Shown piece after piece: positions 1 through 8,295 of a stretch of 64,000 nucleotides of DNA. The position numbers and the translations under genes were made by a program. The notes beneath the pieces are model-generated. The model was given only the letters and a program-made list of their open reading frames with translations. It was not told where the DNA came from and made no database searches. Source of the DNA: Roseimaritima multifibrata (GTDB lineage Bacteria > Planctomycetota > Planctomycetia > Pirellulales > Pirellulaceae). The stretch covers positions 1,426,001 to 1,490,000 of the forward strand of contig NZ_CP036262.1 in the NCBI RefSeq assembly GCF_007741495.1. Direction: 5' to 3'. Every line of letters begins with the position of its first letter. Within the stretch, counting starts at the first letter, position 1.

Positions 1-2
1 TT

Positions 3-293
3 CGTGCACGCCACCGCGGTCGAAGAATCGTCAATCTGCTTTTGACCATCGCCGCCGGTTTCATTCTGGTTGCCGGATTGCTCGGTCCCGGGCCGACCTG
101 GATTGCGATGTGGTTGGCAGTCTGCGGGCTGTTGGTCGTGGTGCTGGTGTTGGGGATGCACGATATGGTTCGCACCAACCGATACCTGGCAAAAAAACTT
201 CCCGAGATCCGCGAAAAAACCATCGACCGTTTCGGCACGCGGTCGAATGAATCGACCGGGGGTAGCAACGTTCCCCAAGTAAATGAAGATTAA
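3..293 (+). CDS. C-terminal part of a small membrane protein (truncated by window edge)
   Basis: The reading frame is open to the left edge, so the true start lies outside the window; a TTG at 42 is the first start-like codon inside it. The visible 96 residues begin with an Arg-rich stretch, followed by two hydrophobic segments (about residues 12-30 and 34-54, rich in Leu, Val and Gly) and a charged, probably cytoplasmic tail ending in a Ser/Asn-rich segment. This is the pattern of a small two-helix inner-membrane protein. No family is recognised, and the missing amino terminus prevents a better call. Confidence 0.55.
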   Translation, partial: RARHRGRRIVNLLLTIAAGFILVAGLLGPGPTWIAMWLAVCGLLVVVLVLGMHDMVRTNRYLAKKLPEIREKTIDRFGTRSNESTGGSNVPQVNED

Positions 294-311
294 GCGAGAC
301 GCGACATTCCC

Positions 312-359
312 TAAATCGCCAGCCCGTTAAATCGCCAGCCCGTTAAATCGTCAGCCCGT
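312..359. repeat. 16-bp direct repeat, three copies
   Basis: Three head-to-tail copies of TAAATCGCCAGCCCGT start at 312, 328 and 344; the third has one substitution (GTC for GCC). They fill the gap between the membrane-protein stop and the SRAP gene and end about 14 bases before its Shine-Dalgarno-like sequence. The function is unknown; slippage-type expansion is the simplest explanation. Confidence 0.85.
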
Positions 360-373
360 TAAATATGCTAAAT

Positions 374-378
374 AGAGG
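374..378 (+). promoter_or_regulatory. Shine-Dalgarno AGAGG that supports an ATC start
   Basis: AGAGG lies 8 bases before ATC at 387. Upstream in frame there is a TAA at 369-371, and no ATG, GTG or TTG lies between that stop and the conserved Cys-Gly-Arg-Phe sequence. The spacing is what a normal start would have, so this site is the main evidence that ATC at 387 initiates the SRAP gene. Confidence 0.55.
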
Positions 379-386
379 TCTCTCTT

Positions 387-1100
387 ATCTGCGGTCGATT
401 TAACCTGCGAACGAATCTTGCAACCTTTGGGGATTTGTTCCTTCCTGGTTTTGATTTGTCGGAATTGCCCGCGTTGCCGATGCGCTACAACATTGCGCCG
501 ACGACCGACGTGATCGGGATCCTGGCGTCCGCCGAGGGGAAGCGGCAGTGGCGCCCGTTGCGGTGGGGATTGGTTCCTCCCTGGGCCGATTCGTTGGCGA
601 TTGGGAATCGGATGATCAACGCGCGAAGTGAAACGGTTGCGGAAAAGCGGTCGTTTCGCCAGCCGTTTGCATCACAACGATGTATCATCCCGGCGTCGGG
701 ATACTATGAATGGCAAACGGATCGCGATCAAAAACAACCTTTCCATATCCATCCTCGCGACGACGTCCCTTTTGCGATGGCCGGATTGTGGGAACAAAAT
801 TCGCTGGCTGCAGCCGATGGTCAAACGGTCTGGTCCTGTACGCTTCTGACTGTCGCGGCGAACGATGTTACGGCGCCGATTCATGACCGGATGCCTGTGG
901 TTTTGGATGCCGACAGTATTCCCGCTTGGCTTGATCGGTCGACATCGACCTCGCGATTGCAATCGCTCTGTCAGCCAGCCGCAAACGATTTCTTTGTGAC
1001 CACCCCCGTCGGTCGGCAGGTGAACCGCCCCACTTTCGACCACCCCAGTTGCTTGGAACCGGTTAAGATATTACCTCCGACTCAGCCCGATTTGTTTTAG
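387..1100 (+). CDS. SRAP-domain protein (YedK/HMCES-like abasic-site DNA-protein crosslinker)
   Basis: SRAP proteins covalently cap abasic sites in single-stranded DNA through Cys2, exposed after removal of Met1. From ATC at 387 the product reads (M)CGRFNL, the invariant family amino terminus. Other family landmarks are RYNIAPT, WGLVPPWA, the NARSET segment, IPASGYYEW with the conserved Glu, and IHDRMPVV with the catalytic His. Length (237 aa) is normal for the family. The first ATG-type start in this frame would be at 435 and would remove the catalytic Cys, so it is very unlikely. The odd point is the ATC start codon: either genuine rare initiation or a base error for ATG. The gene sits alone between a repeat-containing gap and a TIM-barrel gene. 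Confidence 0.9.
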   Translation: MCGRFNLRTNLATFGDLFLPGFDLSELPALPMRYNIAPTTDVIGILASAEGKRQWRPLRWGLVPPWADSLAIGNRMINARSETVAEKRSFRQPFASQRCIIPASGYYEWQTDRDQKQPFHIHPRDDVPFAMAGLWEQNSLAAADGQTVWSCTLLTVAANDVTAPIHDRMPVVLDADSIPAWLDRSTSTSRLQSLCQPAANDFFVTTPVGRQVNRPTFDHPSCLEPVKILPPTQPDLF

Positions 1101-1144
1101 TAGGGACCATCGGGCTGTTATTCTAAAATCAAGGATTAACCGAT

Positions 1145-2164
1145 ATGGCTCGTGAATCAGAACGGACTTCCGATGATCAGACTCGCACACCAAACGCCGC
1201 TTGCTCACGGCGGTCGTTCTTGGAATTGGGGGCGGGGCTATCGATCGTAGGAGCCGCTGCGTTGCCGGTTAACGGTTCTCCAGTGCAAGTCGGTGCGTCC
1301 GGCGCAGATGGGGGCGAAGCCAAACGAACGAAGCCGAATCCGATCGCGGTTTCGACTTATTCCTACTGGCGATACCGAGATGACAGTAAATTGACTATCG
1401 AAGAATGTATCGACCTTGCCGCAGAGAGTGGCTTCGACGCGGTGGAAGTGTTGCACGTTCAGATGCAGGACGAATCGAATGAGGCACTGCAGCGAATCAA
1501 ACAGCGTGCCTTTCGTCAGGGATTGGATTTGTGCGGCCTTTCGACTCACCAAACCTTCGTCTCGCCAGATCCTGCCGTTCGGCGCAAGAACGTCGAACAT
1601 ACGATCCATTGCATCGAATTGGCTTACGCGATGGGGATTCCAACAATCCGAGTGAACACCGGACGTTGGGGAACGTCAAAGAACTTTGATGCCTTAATGG
1701 CAAATAAGGGGATCGAACCGCGACTGGAAGGTTATACCGACGACGATGGTTTCGACTGGGTTCAGGATGGTTTGGAACAATGCCTGCCAGCTGCTGAGAA
1801 GTGTGGCGTTGTGCTTGGACTGGAAAATCACTGGGGGCTGGGGAGGACCGCCGATGGTGTTCTGCGCGTTCTGGACGCTGTCGATTCGCCTTGGTTGAAA
1901 GCGACGATGGACACGGGCAATTTCCTCGAAAATCAATACGCCCAGTACGAAAAAATAGCTCCGGAAACGGTCTACGTCCAAGCGAAGACCTATTATGGGG
2001 GCGGGACCTGGTACACGCTGGAAATCGACTACGCACGTGTCGCAAAAATTCTTGACCAGGTCGACTACCGCGGCTATGTCTCTTTGGAATTTGAAGGCAA
2101 AGAGAGCCATGAAACAGCGATTCCGAAAAGCCTTGCAATGCTGCGTAAGGCATTTGCGGTTTAG
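1145..2164 (+). CDS. Tat-exported sugar phosphate isomerase/epimerase-like TIM-barrel protein
   Basis: The 339-residue product starts with a polar stretch, then a twin-arginine signal (SRRSFLELGAG, about residues 21-31) and a hydrophobic segment, so it is probably exported folded. The rest is an AP-endonuclease-2/xylose-isomerase-type barrel: STYSYW strand 1, a GFDAVEVL strand, GLENHWG with a candidate metal Glu, MDTGNFLEN with Asp, and SLEFEG with the last Glu. The position where relatives usually carry a metal-binding His (VHVKD-like) reads VQAKTYYGG, so metal coordination may differ. AAGGA at 1131-1135 stands 9 bases before the ATG. The stop overlaps the end of the convergent gene by 4 bases. 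The substrate cannot be deduced. Confidence 0.85.
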   Translation: MARESERTSDDQTRTPNAACSRRSFLELGAGLSIVGAAALPVNGSPVQVGASGADGGEAKRTKPNPIAVSTYSYWRYRDDSKLTIEECIDLAAESGFDAVEVLHVQMQDESNEALQRIKQRAFRQGLDLCGLSTHQTFVSPDPAVRRKNVEHTIHCIELAYAMGIPTIRVNTGRWGTSKNFDALMANKGIEPRLEGYTDDDGFDWVQDGLEQCLPAAEKCGVVLGLENHWGLGRTADGVLRVLDAVDSPWLKATMDTGNFLENQYAQYEKIAPETVYVQAKTYYGGGTWYTLEIDYARVAKILDQVDYRGYVSLEFEGKESHETAIPKSLAMLRKAFAV

Positions 2165-3498
2165 TTGCCGCTGCCGTAGCGGGCTTCAAAGCATCTGGCA
2201 TGCGTTGCGGCTACCGCAGCACGTGCGGCTTGGCCGGCGCGTTCGGCTGCTGTCGCGATTTCCCACAGCAGCGGGCCGTAATCACGCACGCTACGCAGCC
2301 CGAGGTCCCAGCCAATGTTGATCAACATTGGATACGCCTGGGCATGTTGTCCGGCTGCGACGGCTTGTTGTGCGGCCGATCGCCAATGGGCGGCAACGGC
2401 TTGAACGCGTTTTTCTCCGGCCGTTTGAGACCACCGGTTCCAGTAGGGCTGGTGTTGTGGGATTTCGACGGTTTCGTTTTGGTTGGTGATCTGAAGCAAC
2501 CGCCGCGCCGAGAACTTGCCCTCTTCTTTGCCGTGGGTTCGGAAGCGAACCCCTTGCTCGGTGAAACTGGATGAAATCAAGGATTCCGAGTAATGTTTAA
2601 CGGCGGTCTGGAGGTCCCCGTTTCGTTCGGCTTGCCAGCCAGCGGTATGGTGTGCCCAGCCAAGGTCGGACCGTTCTGCGAGGACTTTGTCGGCATGTCG
2701 CCCGGCAAGGTCCCAGTCTTGTTGCTGGAATTCCGATTCCGCTGCACCTAATTCTTTGGCCAGGTCGGCGATGCGATTTTCAGGGATGGTTTTGTGGTCG
2801 AACATCCACAGCAACGCTTCTTGTCCCCAGTCGATGCCAAGACGGTTCGCAATTCCAGGGGTCAGCGTCCGCAGAGGCGAATCGAGGGCCCGTAGGATGG
2901 CTTCGGCATGCAGTGGAATGGTGGCGATGTCAAGTTTCAGTAGGTCTTCAATCCGAGCGAGCGGATCGGCCTGGGAATCGGCATCTGGCAATGCAGCGAT
3001 CGTGTGTATCACCGCTTCTGGAAGGAATTTGCTGGCCCACTGAAACAGCGGATCGTCAGGCTTGGTCAGGCGAATCGGTTCTGCGGGATCGGCATGGCGA
3101 TAGAAGCGGCCGGGGAGCGAATCTCGGATCATTTGGAATGCGATCGCTTCGGGAAGCGTCTGGCCCCAAGGAATCCAGTCTCCACCGCCGTGATACCAGT
3201 AAACGACTTCGCGAACGGAATCGTCGGCACCAACCCTCAAGCAAAGCCAGTCCCCGTACTCGTTTCCGATCAGAGGTAGGACGTCGGGCGGCATGAACCC
3301 TGGCCAGATCGGTTCTGGGCATGGTTCGAGCAAGGTTTCCGGAGCCAAAGGGGTCCGGAATTCTCCCGTACCGATCTGTCGCCAGATTTCCGAATCGAAC
3401 CAATCCTGCAACGATGGATCCAAACGAAGCCGGAAGTGAGCGGAAATTTGTTCCGCCCACCCTGTTCGGCTGGTCGTTGGGGCACCGTTATCGCTCAA
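2161..3498 (-). CDS. SMI1/KNR4 (SUKH-like) domain protein with helical-repeat C terminus
   Basis: About residues 60-130 contain the pattern LPLIGNEYGDWLCLRV, VVYWYHGGGDW and LPEAIAF, which resembles the SMI1/KNR4 fold. The carboxyl half is helical, with TPR-like pairs (for example GWAHHTAGWQAERNGDLQTA). SUKH domains occur in regulatory proteins and as immunity proteins against toxins, but no toxin gene lies beside this one. It is the last gene of a leftward run behind the TIM-barrel gene (5-base gap), and its stop overlaps the convergent isomerase gene. Function unknown; a housekeeping regulatory role is as likely as immunity. Confidence 0.6.
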   Translation of the reverse strand: MSDNGAPTTSRTGWAEQISAHFRLRLDPSLQDWFDSEIWRQIGTGEFRTPLAPETLLEPCPEPIWPGFMPPDVLPLIGNEYGDWLCLRVGADDSVREVVYWYHGGGDWIPWGQTLPEAIAFQMIRDSLPGRFYRHADPAEPIRLTKPDDPLFQWASKFLPEAVIHTIAALPDADSQADPLARIEDLLKLDIATIPLHAEAILRALDSPLRTLTPGIANRLGIDWGQEALLWMFDHKTIPENRIADLAKELGAAESEFQQQDWDLAGRHADKVLAERSDLGWAHHTAGWQAERNGDLQTAVKHYSESLISSSFTEQGVRFRTHGKEEGKFSARRLLQITNQNETVEIPQHQPYWNRWSQTAGEKRVQAVAAHWRSAAQQAVAAGQHAQAYPMLINIGWDLGLRSVRDYGPLLWEIATAAERAGQAARAAVAATHARCFEARYGSGN

Positions 3499-3503
3499 TG
3501 GAT

Positions 3504-4352
3504 TTAACTGACTCGCTTGGTGATTTCGCTTTTCATGAATCGCAGGCCGTCGGTCGCCAGGGTCAATTCATCTTTGTACATTTTCCGCCAAATTTTGGTC
3601 GCGGCGGCAATTTCAGGAAGCGCCAATCCGAACGCTTCGATCACCAGCCAGCCGTCGTATCCGGTTCCGACGATCGCGTCGAAGTTTTCCTGCCAGCGGA
3701 TGTTTCCCGATCCCGGAGTGCTGCGATCGTTTTCGCTGATATGGATGTGGAACAATTTGTCGCCACCGGCACGGACGGCATCCCCGATGTTCTTCTCTTC
3801 GATGTTGGAGTGGAACGTGTCGTACATGATCCCGCAAGCCGGATTGTCGACTTCGCGGGCAAAGCGAGTCGAATCCGCGTGGGTGTTTAGGAAATAGCAC
3901 TCGAAACGGTTCAGGGCCTCAATCCCTAACTTTACTCCAACACTTTGGGCGTGCTCGGCCGTTTTTTGCATGCTTTCGACGCCCCATTTCCATTCATCGC
4001 TAGTCGGTCCAGCGCCCGAAAAGACGCCGATTGCCGAGTGGAAAGGACCGACAAGGGTTTCCACGCCAGCGGCCGCACAGCAGTCGAGCGTCTTTTTGTT
4101 CAGTTCAACCCCTTTGGCACGGATGGCTGCATCCGGCGAGATTGGGTTGTCCTCTTCATTGCGGATCGTGACCGCTGTCCGAGCCAGACCGATCTCGTCC
4201 AGCTTCTTTCCCAGCCCGGCATAATCCAGGTCTAGGTTGAACATTGGCATTTCAATTCCATCAAAACCGGAAGCCTTTAGATGCTCAATGGTCGGAATCA
4301 TGGCTTCGGTGACTTCACCGGACCAGAGCAGCAAATTCATTCCGTATTTCAT
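3504..4352 (-). CDS. Hydroxypyruvate isomerase / D-tagatose 3-epimerase-like TIM barrel
   Basis: The 282-residue cytoplasmic protein follows the sugar 3-epimerase pattern closely. Candidate metal and catalytic residues appear in order: Glu in GIEALNRFECYFLNT, Asp in MYDTFHSNIEE, His in FHIHISENDR and Glu in WLVIEAFG. MKYGMNLLLW is a typical first strand. These enzymes epimerise ketoses at C3 or isomerise hydroxypyruvate using a divalent metal. There is no signal peptide, unlike the related protein at 1145-2164. It is third in a leftward run led by lepA, 18 bases behind the AcpH-like gene. The exact substrate is not determinable here. Confidence 0.85.
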   Translation of the reverse strand: MKYGMNLLLWSGEVTEAMIPTIEHLKASGFDGIEMPMFNLDLDYAGLGKKLDEIGLARTAVTIRNEEDNPISPDAAIRAKGVELNKKTLDCCAAAGVETLVGPFHSAIGVFSGAGPTSDEWKWGVESMQKTAEHAQSVGVKLGIEALNRFECYFLNTHADSTRFAREVDNPACGIMYDTFHSNIEEKNIGDAVRAGGDKLFHIHISENDRSTPGSGNIRWQENFDAIVGTGYDGWLVIEAFGLALPEIAAATKIWRKMYKDELTLATDGLRFMKSEITKRVS

Positions 4353-4370
4353 AGCAGTTCGTTTCGATTC

Positions 4371-5054
4371 TCAAGGGTTGAATTTTGATTGGGGCAGACC
4401 AGAGGATAACAGCGACGACCGCGCTGAGGCAACGGATCGTCTTGCTTCACCCAACCATGGTACCAATGATTCTGGCAGTCGAGGTAACCCGACGCGGTTC
4501 ATGATCTGGTTTAAACGGAACCATAGCCGCTCGTTGTCTAGGTAGTCAGGCAAAAATCGTTCCGCGATGAAGCGGGGTAGCAAAGGCTGCAGGCGATCGG
4601 TCTGCCTGGGGACCATCGCGTTGACGGTTTTCTCTACAAATTCAGGGGATAAGTGACCGAGGCAGTTGTAGTACTGGTCGACGCGTGCCGGGTCTTCGTG
4701 GATTAATTCTGCATCGAGTAGCAATTCAATCAGGATATGCCCCAGGAAACTGGGGCGGAATCCGTCGTCGCCCGGTAATTCGGTGCGAAGCTGAAGTGCG
4801 AACTGTAAGTTTAACTCTACAAACAGACGACTCTGGTGGAACCAGCGGTCGTCTTCGTGGTGACGCATGATCCCGCAGGCGATTTGACGTATGCGAGGAT
4901 CCTCGGAAGCAAGCCAGGGTTCGGCCGCCTGTGACCGCACACGGACCTTCCGGTCGGCCATCGACAGCCAGTCTGGGATCGCCAGACCGGCCACAAAATA
5001 AGGGTGGTCGAGATAAAGATAAGCATGGGATAAGTAATTCAAACGCTCGACCAT
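4371..5054 (-). CDS. Putative ACP phosphodiesterase-like (AcpH-like) protein
   Basis: The 227-residue protein begins LNYLSHAYL, followed by a small-residue/Asp segment (AGLAIPDW) and then GIMRHHEDDRWFH, an arrangement like the amino half of AcpH, which removes phosphopantetheine from acyl carrier protein. A later FLGHILIELLLDAEL segment sits where AcpH has its DHFL motif. The match is distant and judged by eye; an uncharacterised helical His/Asp metal protein is the alternative. The start is 13 bases after the lepA stop, so the two are probably cotranscribed. Confidence 0.45.
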   Translation of the reverse strand: MVERLNYLSHAYLYLDHPYFVAGLAIPDWLSMADRKVRVRSQAAEPWLASEDPRIRQIACGIMRHHEDDRWFHQSRLFVELNLQFALQLRTELPGDDGFRPSFLGHILIELLLDAELIHEDPARVDQYYNCLGHLSPEFVEKTVNAMVPRQTDRLQPLLPRFIAERFLPDYLDNERLWFRLNQIMNRVGLPRLPESLVPWLGEARRSVASARSSLLSSGLPQSKFNP

Positions 5055-5067
5055 TCAGAGACTGAAA

Positions 5068-6861
5068 TCAACCATTCTCCCCTGTACTGAGGACGGACAT
5101 AAACGCTTTTTGGCTGATTTCAACATTTCCGACAGCCTTCATTCGCTTTTTACCTTCCTTCTGTTTTTGCAGCAGCTTTCGTTTCCGGCTGATGTCTCCT
5201 CCGTAACATTTTGCGGTCACATTCTTCCGCATCGCCGTAACGGTTTCGCGAGCAATGACCCGGCTTCCGATCGCCGCTTGCACGGCCACTTCGAACATGT
5301 GGCGTTCGATTTCCGATTTTAATTTCTTGACGACCGCACGGCCGCGTCGATCCGCGTCGGCACGGTGGCAGACGACGCTTAACGCATCGACGCGGTTTCC
5401 GTTGACCAGGATGTCCATTCGGACCAGGTCGGCCGGTTCGTAGCCTTGCAGTTCATAATCAAGGGTGCCGTAGCCGCGCGTGCAGCTTTTGATTTTATCG
5501 TGCAGGTCGTAGATCACTTCGGCGAGGGGGATGTCATAGGAAATCATCGCCCGAGTTGGCCCGAGGTATTCCTGTGCTGTTTGGATCCCACGTCGCTCTT
5601 GGCATAGCTGGATGACGGGGCCGATGTAGTCGGTCGGGACCACGATATTGCAGCGCACGATCGGCTGGCGAAATTCCTCGATATCCCCAGGATCGGGAAC
5701 ATCCTGCGGTTTGTGAATCATCAACGTCTGACCACTTTTCGTGATGATTTCGTAGGTCACGTTCGGGGCGGTCTGGACCAGATCGACATCCGATTCCTGT
5801 TCTAAGCGTTGCTGGACAATTTCCATGTGCAACAAACCCAAGAATCCACAGCGGAATCCAAACCCGAGGGCGTCGCTGGTTTCCGGTTCAAATTCAAAAC
5901 TTGGGTCGTTGATCGACAGTTTTTCCAACGCGTCTCGCAATTCGGAAAAATCTTGACCATCGCTAGGAAATAGCCCGCAGTAGACCATCCGCTTCGGGCG
6001 GGAGTACCCGGTCAAAGGTTCGGATGCCTTCTCGCCGGGAACACTGACCGTGTCGCCGATATGGACTTCTTTAAGCGATTTGATATTGCAGATCAGGTAC
6101 CCGACCTGGCCCGAGGTGAGCGTGTCACAGGGGAGTCTGCCGGGGCGGAATTGACCCATTTCGATCACTTCGTATTCCGATTTGGCTCGCAGGAATCGAA
6201 TCTTTTGCCCTTTCTTGATCGTCCCGTTCATCACCCGGATGTAGGTGACGGCGCCGCGGTAATCGTCGTAATTTGAGTCGAATACCATTGCTTGAAGCGG
6301 AGCGTCTGGGTCGCCGCTGGGCGGCGGCACCTTTTCGATGATGGTCGTCAGCAAGTCCTCGATTCCAATTCCCGCTTTGGCGCTCACTTTGACGATCGAT
6401 TCGGGGTCGCTTCCCAGCGACTGCTCCATTTCGTTGGCCACTTCTTCCGGTCGAGCGTAAGCGAGGTCGATTTTGTTGATGACCGGGATGATCGCCAGGT
6501 CATGTTCCATCGCAGCATAGGCGTTGGCAACGGTTTGAGCTTCGACGCCCTGGAAGGCATCGACCAACAAGAGGGCTCCTTCGCAACACGCAAGCGAACG
6601 CGATACTTCGTACTGGAAATCGACGTGTCCCGGCGTATCGATCAAGTTCAGTTCGTACTCTTCACCCTTGTGCATATAACGCATCGAAACCGCGCGGGCT
6701 TTGATCGTGATGCCCCGCTGACGTTCCAGATCCAGGTCGTCCAGCAGTTGCTCTTTCATCTGTCGCTTCGTGACCGTGCCGGTATGCTCAAGCAACCGGT
6801 CAGCAAGCGTGCTTTTTCCGTGGTCGATGTGGGCGATGATGCAAAAATTGCGAACCTGCAT
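5068..6861 (-). CDS. lepA: Elongation factor 4 (LepA) GTPase
   Basis: The 597-residue protein is a full-length LepA/EF4, a ribosome-associated GTPase that acts on elongating or initiating ribosomes. The amino terminus has P-loop AHIDHGKSTLADRLLEHTG, switch I RGITIKARAV, G3 DTPGHVDF and G4 NKIDL. The carboxyl half has the LepA-specific domain (for example KRKLLQKQKEGKKRMK near the end) that separates it from EF-G. The start MQVRNFCIIAHIDHGK is canonical. It is probably the first gene of a leftward group including the AcpH-like, epimerase-like and SUKH-like genes. A palindromic repeat lies upstream at about 7004-7107. Confidence 0.98.
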   Translation of the reverse strand: MQVRNFCIIAHIDHGKSTLADRLLEHTGTVTKRQMKEQLLDDLDLERQRGITIKARAVSMRYMHKGEEYELNLIDTPGHVDFQYEVSRSLACCEGALLLVDAFQGVEAQTVANAYAAMEHDLAIIPVINKIDLAYARPEEVANEMEQSLGSDPESIVKVSAKAGIGIEDLLTTIIEKVPPPSGDPDAPLQAMVFDSNYDDYRGAVTYIRVMNGTIKKGQKIRFLRAKSEYEVIEMGQFRPGRLPCDTLTSGQVGYLICNIKSLKEVHIGDTVSVPGEKASEPLTGYSRPKRMVYCGLFPSDGQDFSELRDALEKLSINDPSFEFEPETSDALGFGFRCGFLGLLHMEIVQQRLEQESDVDLVQTAPNVTYEIITKSGQTLMIHKPQDVPDPGDIEEFRQPIVRCNIVVPTDYIGPVIQLCQERRGIQTAQEYLGPTRAMISYDIPLAEVIYDLHDKIKSCTRGYGTLDYELQGYEPADLVRMDILVNGNRVDALSVVCHRADADRRGRAVVKKLKSEIERHMFEVAVQAAIGSRVIARETVTAMRKNVTAKCYGGDISRKRKLLQKQKEGKKRMKAVGNVEISQKAFMSVLSTGENG

Positions 6862-7003
6862 GAATGCGGCTTCGGGGTAAAAGGTTGGAAGGTTTGGACG
6901 TTTTTAACGCTAAAGCTAAATCTGAAAAATAAAACCGGGAATGCGGACGTCTGGTTAGCGGGATCCACGATTCCTTGTTTCGGGTGGGGCAAGCTTAACG
7001 GGC

Positions 7004-7107
7004 TGTCGATTTAGTGATTGTCCCCTTTTGCGCCGACAATGAACGCTCGCTAGAAGGTTTTTTTGTGGAGCGAAAGGCTGCAATCTTTCTACGCTTCTGA
7101 CTCAAAC
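7004..7107 (-). repeat. Dispersed palindromic repeat family B, reverse copy
   Basis: Read on the minus strand, this segment matches the elements at 9744-9845 and 11450-11553. The GATTTAGTGATTGTC end and the GCAATCTTTCTACGCTT end are both present, but the interior has diverged. It fills most of the gap between lepA and the ROK kinase gene, both minus-strand, so it lies in a leader or terminator position. Boundaries are approximate. Confidence 0.7.
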
Positions 7108-7132
7108 GACGGCCCGTGACAAGACGGGCTTG

Positions 7133-8191
7133 TCAGCGAGTTTGGGTCTTGGTTTCGGAATCGATCTGTTCTTTGCGGGCGTATCCCGCTGCCCCCAGGT
7201 ATCCAGCGTTGCTGGTAAGCGTAGCAAATTCAAGTTTGGTTCCAGCAAAAACGTTTGCAAATGTGCGTTCTTCGAATTCATCTTTGATTTTCTGCAGGAA
7301 TCGTTGCCCCACTGGAGAATCGGCTCCGCCAAAATCCATGGCTCCGCCTAGGACCACCAGTCCCGGATCGATGGTATGGACCAGAATTGTCACTCCGATG
7401 CCCAGCCAGCGAGCCGTTTCGTCGATGATCTCGTTCGCCACTGTATCGCCTGCGATGGCCGCCTCGTAGACTTTTTTTGCCGTCAATTCTTGGTCTCCGC
7501 CTCCCAATAAGCCCTTCAATTGACTGCTGGCTCCATCGGTCAGGCGTTGACGCGTCCGCTGCACAACCGCACTGGCCGATGCATAGGCTTCCAGTTGCCC
7601 GCGACCGCCGCCCCATACGCATAGCTGGGCGTCGGAGGCGCTGTTGACAATCACATGCCCACATTCGCTGCCAAAACTGTTGACGCCGTTGATCAATTCA
7701 TCGTTGACAATGATCCCCCCACCGACGCCTGTCCCCAAGGTTAGCAGGATCATCGACGAATGTTCGCGTCCCGCCCCTAGCCAAAATTCGCCGTAGGCCG
7801 CCGCATTGGCGTCATTGAGGAAGGATACCGGCCGGCCAAGGGCTTTTGCGATGGAATCACGAATCGGAAACTGCCACCAATTCGGCAGGTTCGGAGGCTC
7901 GATAAGCATTCCTGCTGGCAGGTCCATGCTCCCCGGAGCCCCCAGACCGATTCGCGGGATTTGCTCTCGCTGAAGCCCTAGTCTATTTTCGATTGCGGTA
8001 ACCTGGGCGGCGGTGCGATTCACCGCGGCTTGAGCCCCTTTCGATTCCTCGGTAGGGATGATCTCATAGGCGAGCGTTTGCCCTGTACTGTCGACCAGGC
8101 CAACTTTGATGTTGGTCCCACCGATGTCGATTCCCCAAAACAACGGAAAAGAGGCTTCGGCGGGCGGAACGAAGGAGATCGATTCGGTCAT
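7133..8191 (-). CDS. ROK-family sugar kinase (glucokinase-like)
   Basis: The 352-residue cytoplasmic protein has the ROK ATP-binding strand WGIDIGGTNIKVGLVD, the sugar-site segment LNDANAAAYGEFWLGAG and LLTLGTGVGGGIIVN, and a normal length. It probably phosphorylates glucose or a related hexose. The usual zinc motif (GH, then CxCGxxGCxE) is degraded: after CGHVIV comes CVWGGGRGQLEAYAS, which keeps the first Cys and the Glu but has Trp and Gln where the other two Cys would be, with one extra residue. Zinc binding is therefore doubtful, although catalytic residues look intact. Its neighbours are lepA and a divergent glycosyltransferase gene. Confidence 0.9.
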   Translation of the reverse strand: MTESISFVPPAEASFPLFWGIDIGGTNIKVGLVDSTGQTLAYEIIPTEESKGAQAAVNRTAAQVTAIENRLGLQREQIPRIGLGAPGSMDLPAGMLIEPPNLPNWWQFPIRDSIAKALGRPVSFLNDANAAAYGEFWLGAGREHSSMILLTLGTGVGGGIIVNDELINGVNSFGSECGHVIVNSASDAQLCVWGGGRGQLEAYASASAVVQRTRQRLTDGASSQLKGLLGGGDQELTAKKVYEAAIAGDTVANEIIDETARWLGIGVTILVHTIDPGLVVLGGAMDFGGADSPVGQRFLQKIKDEFEERTFANVFAGTKLEFATLTSNAGYLGAAGYARKEQIDSETKTQTR

Positions 8192-8295
8192 CAGTGCCTC
8201 GTCAGCAGGGTTCCATTAAGATCGCAAGCCAGCGAGTATAGAAACGGTTCAGAAAACCCACAACGCATAACGTTTCACGCATCCCGAAAGCAAAC

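Noticed and set aside
1084-1116. AGCCCGA/TCGGGCT inverted repeat at the SRAP stop
   Set aside because: The 7-bp stem has a 19-base loop and no T-run, too weak to call a terminator.
2161-3498. Toxin immunity gene (SUKH)
   Set aside because: No polymorphic toxin or secretion gene is adjacent, and the gene belongs to a lepA-led run of housekeeping-type genes.
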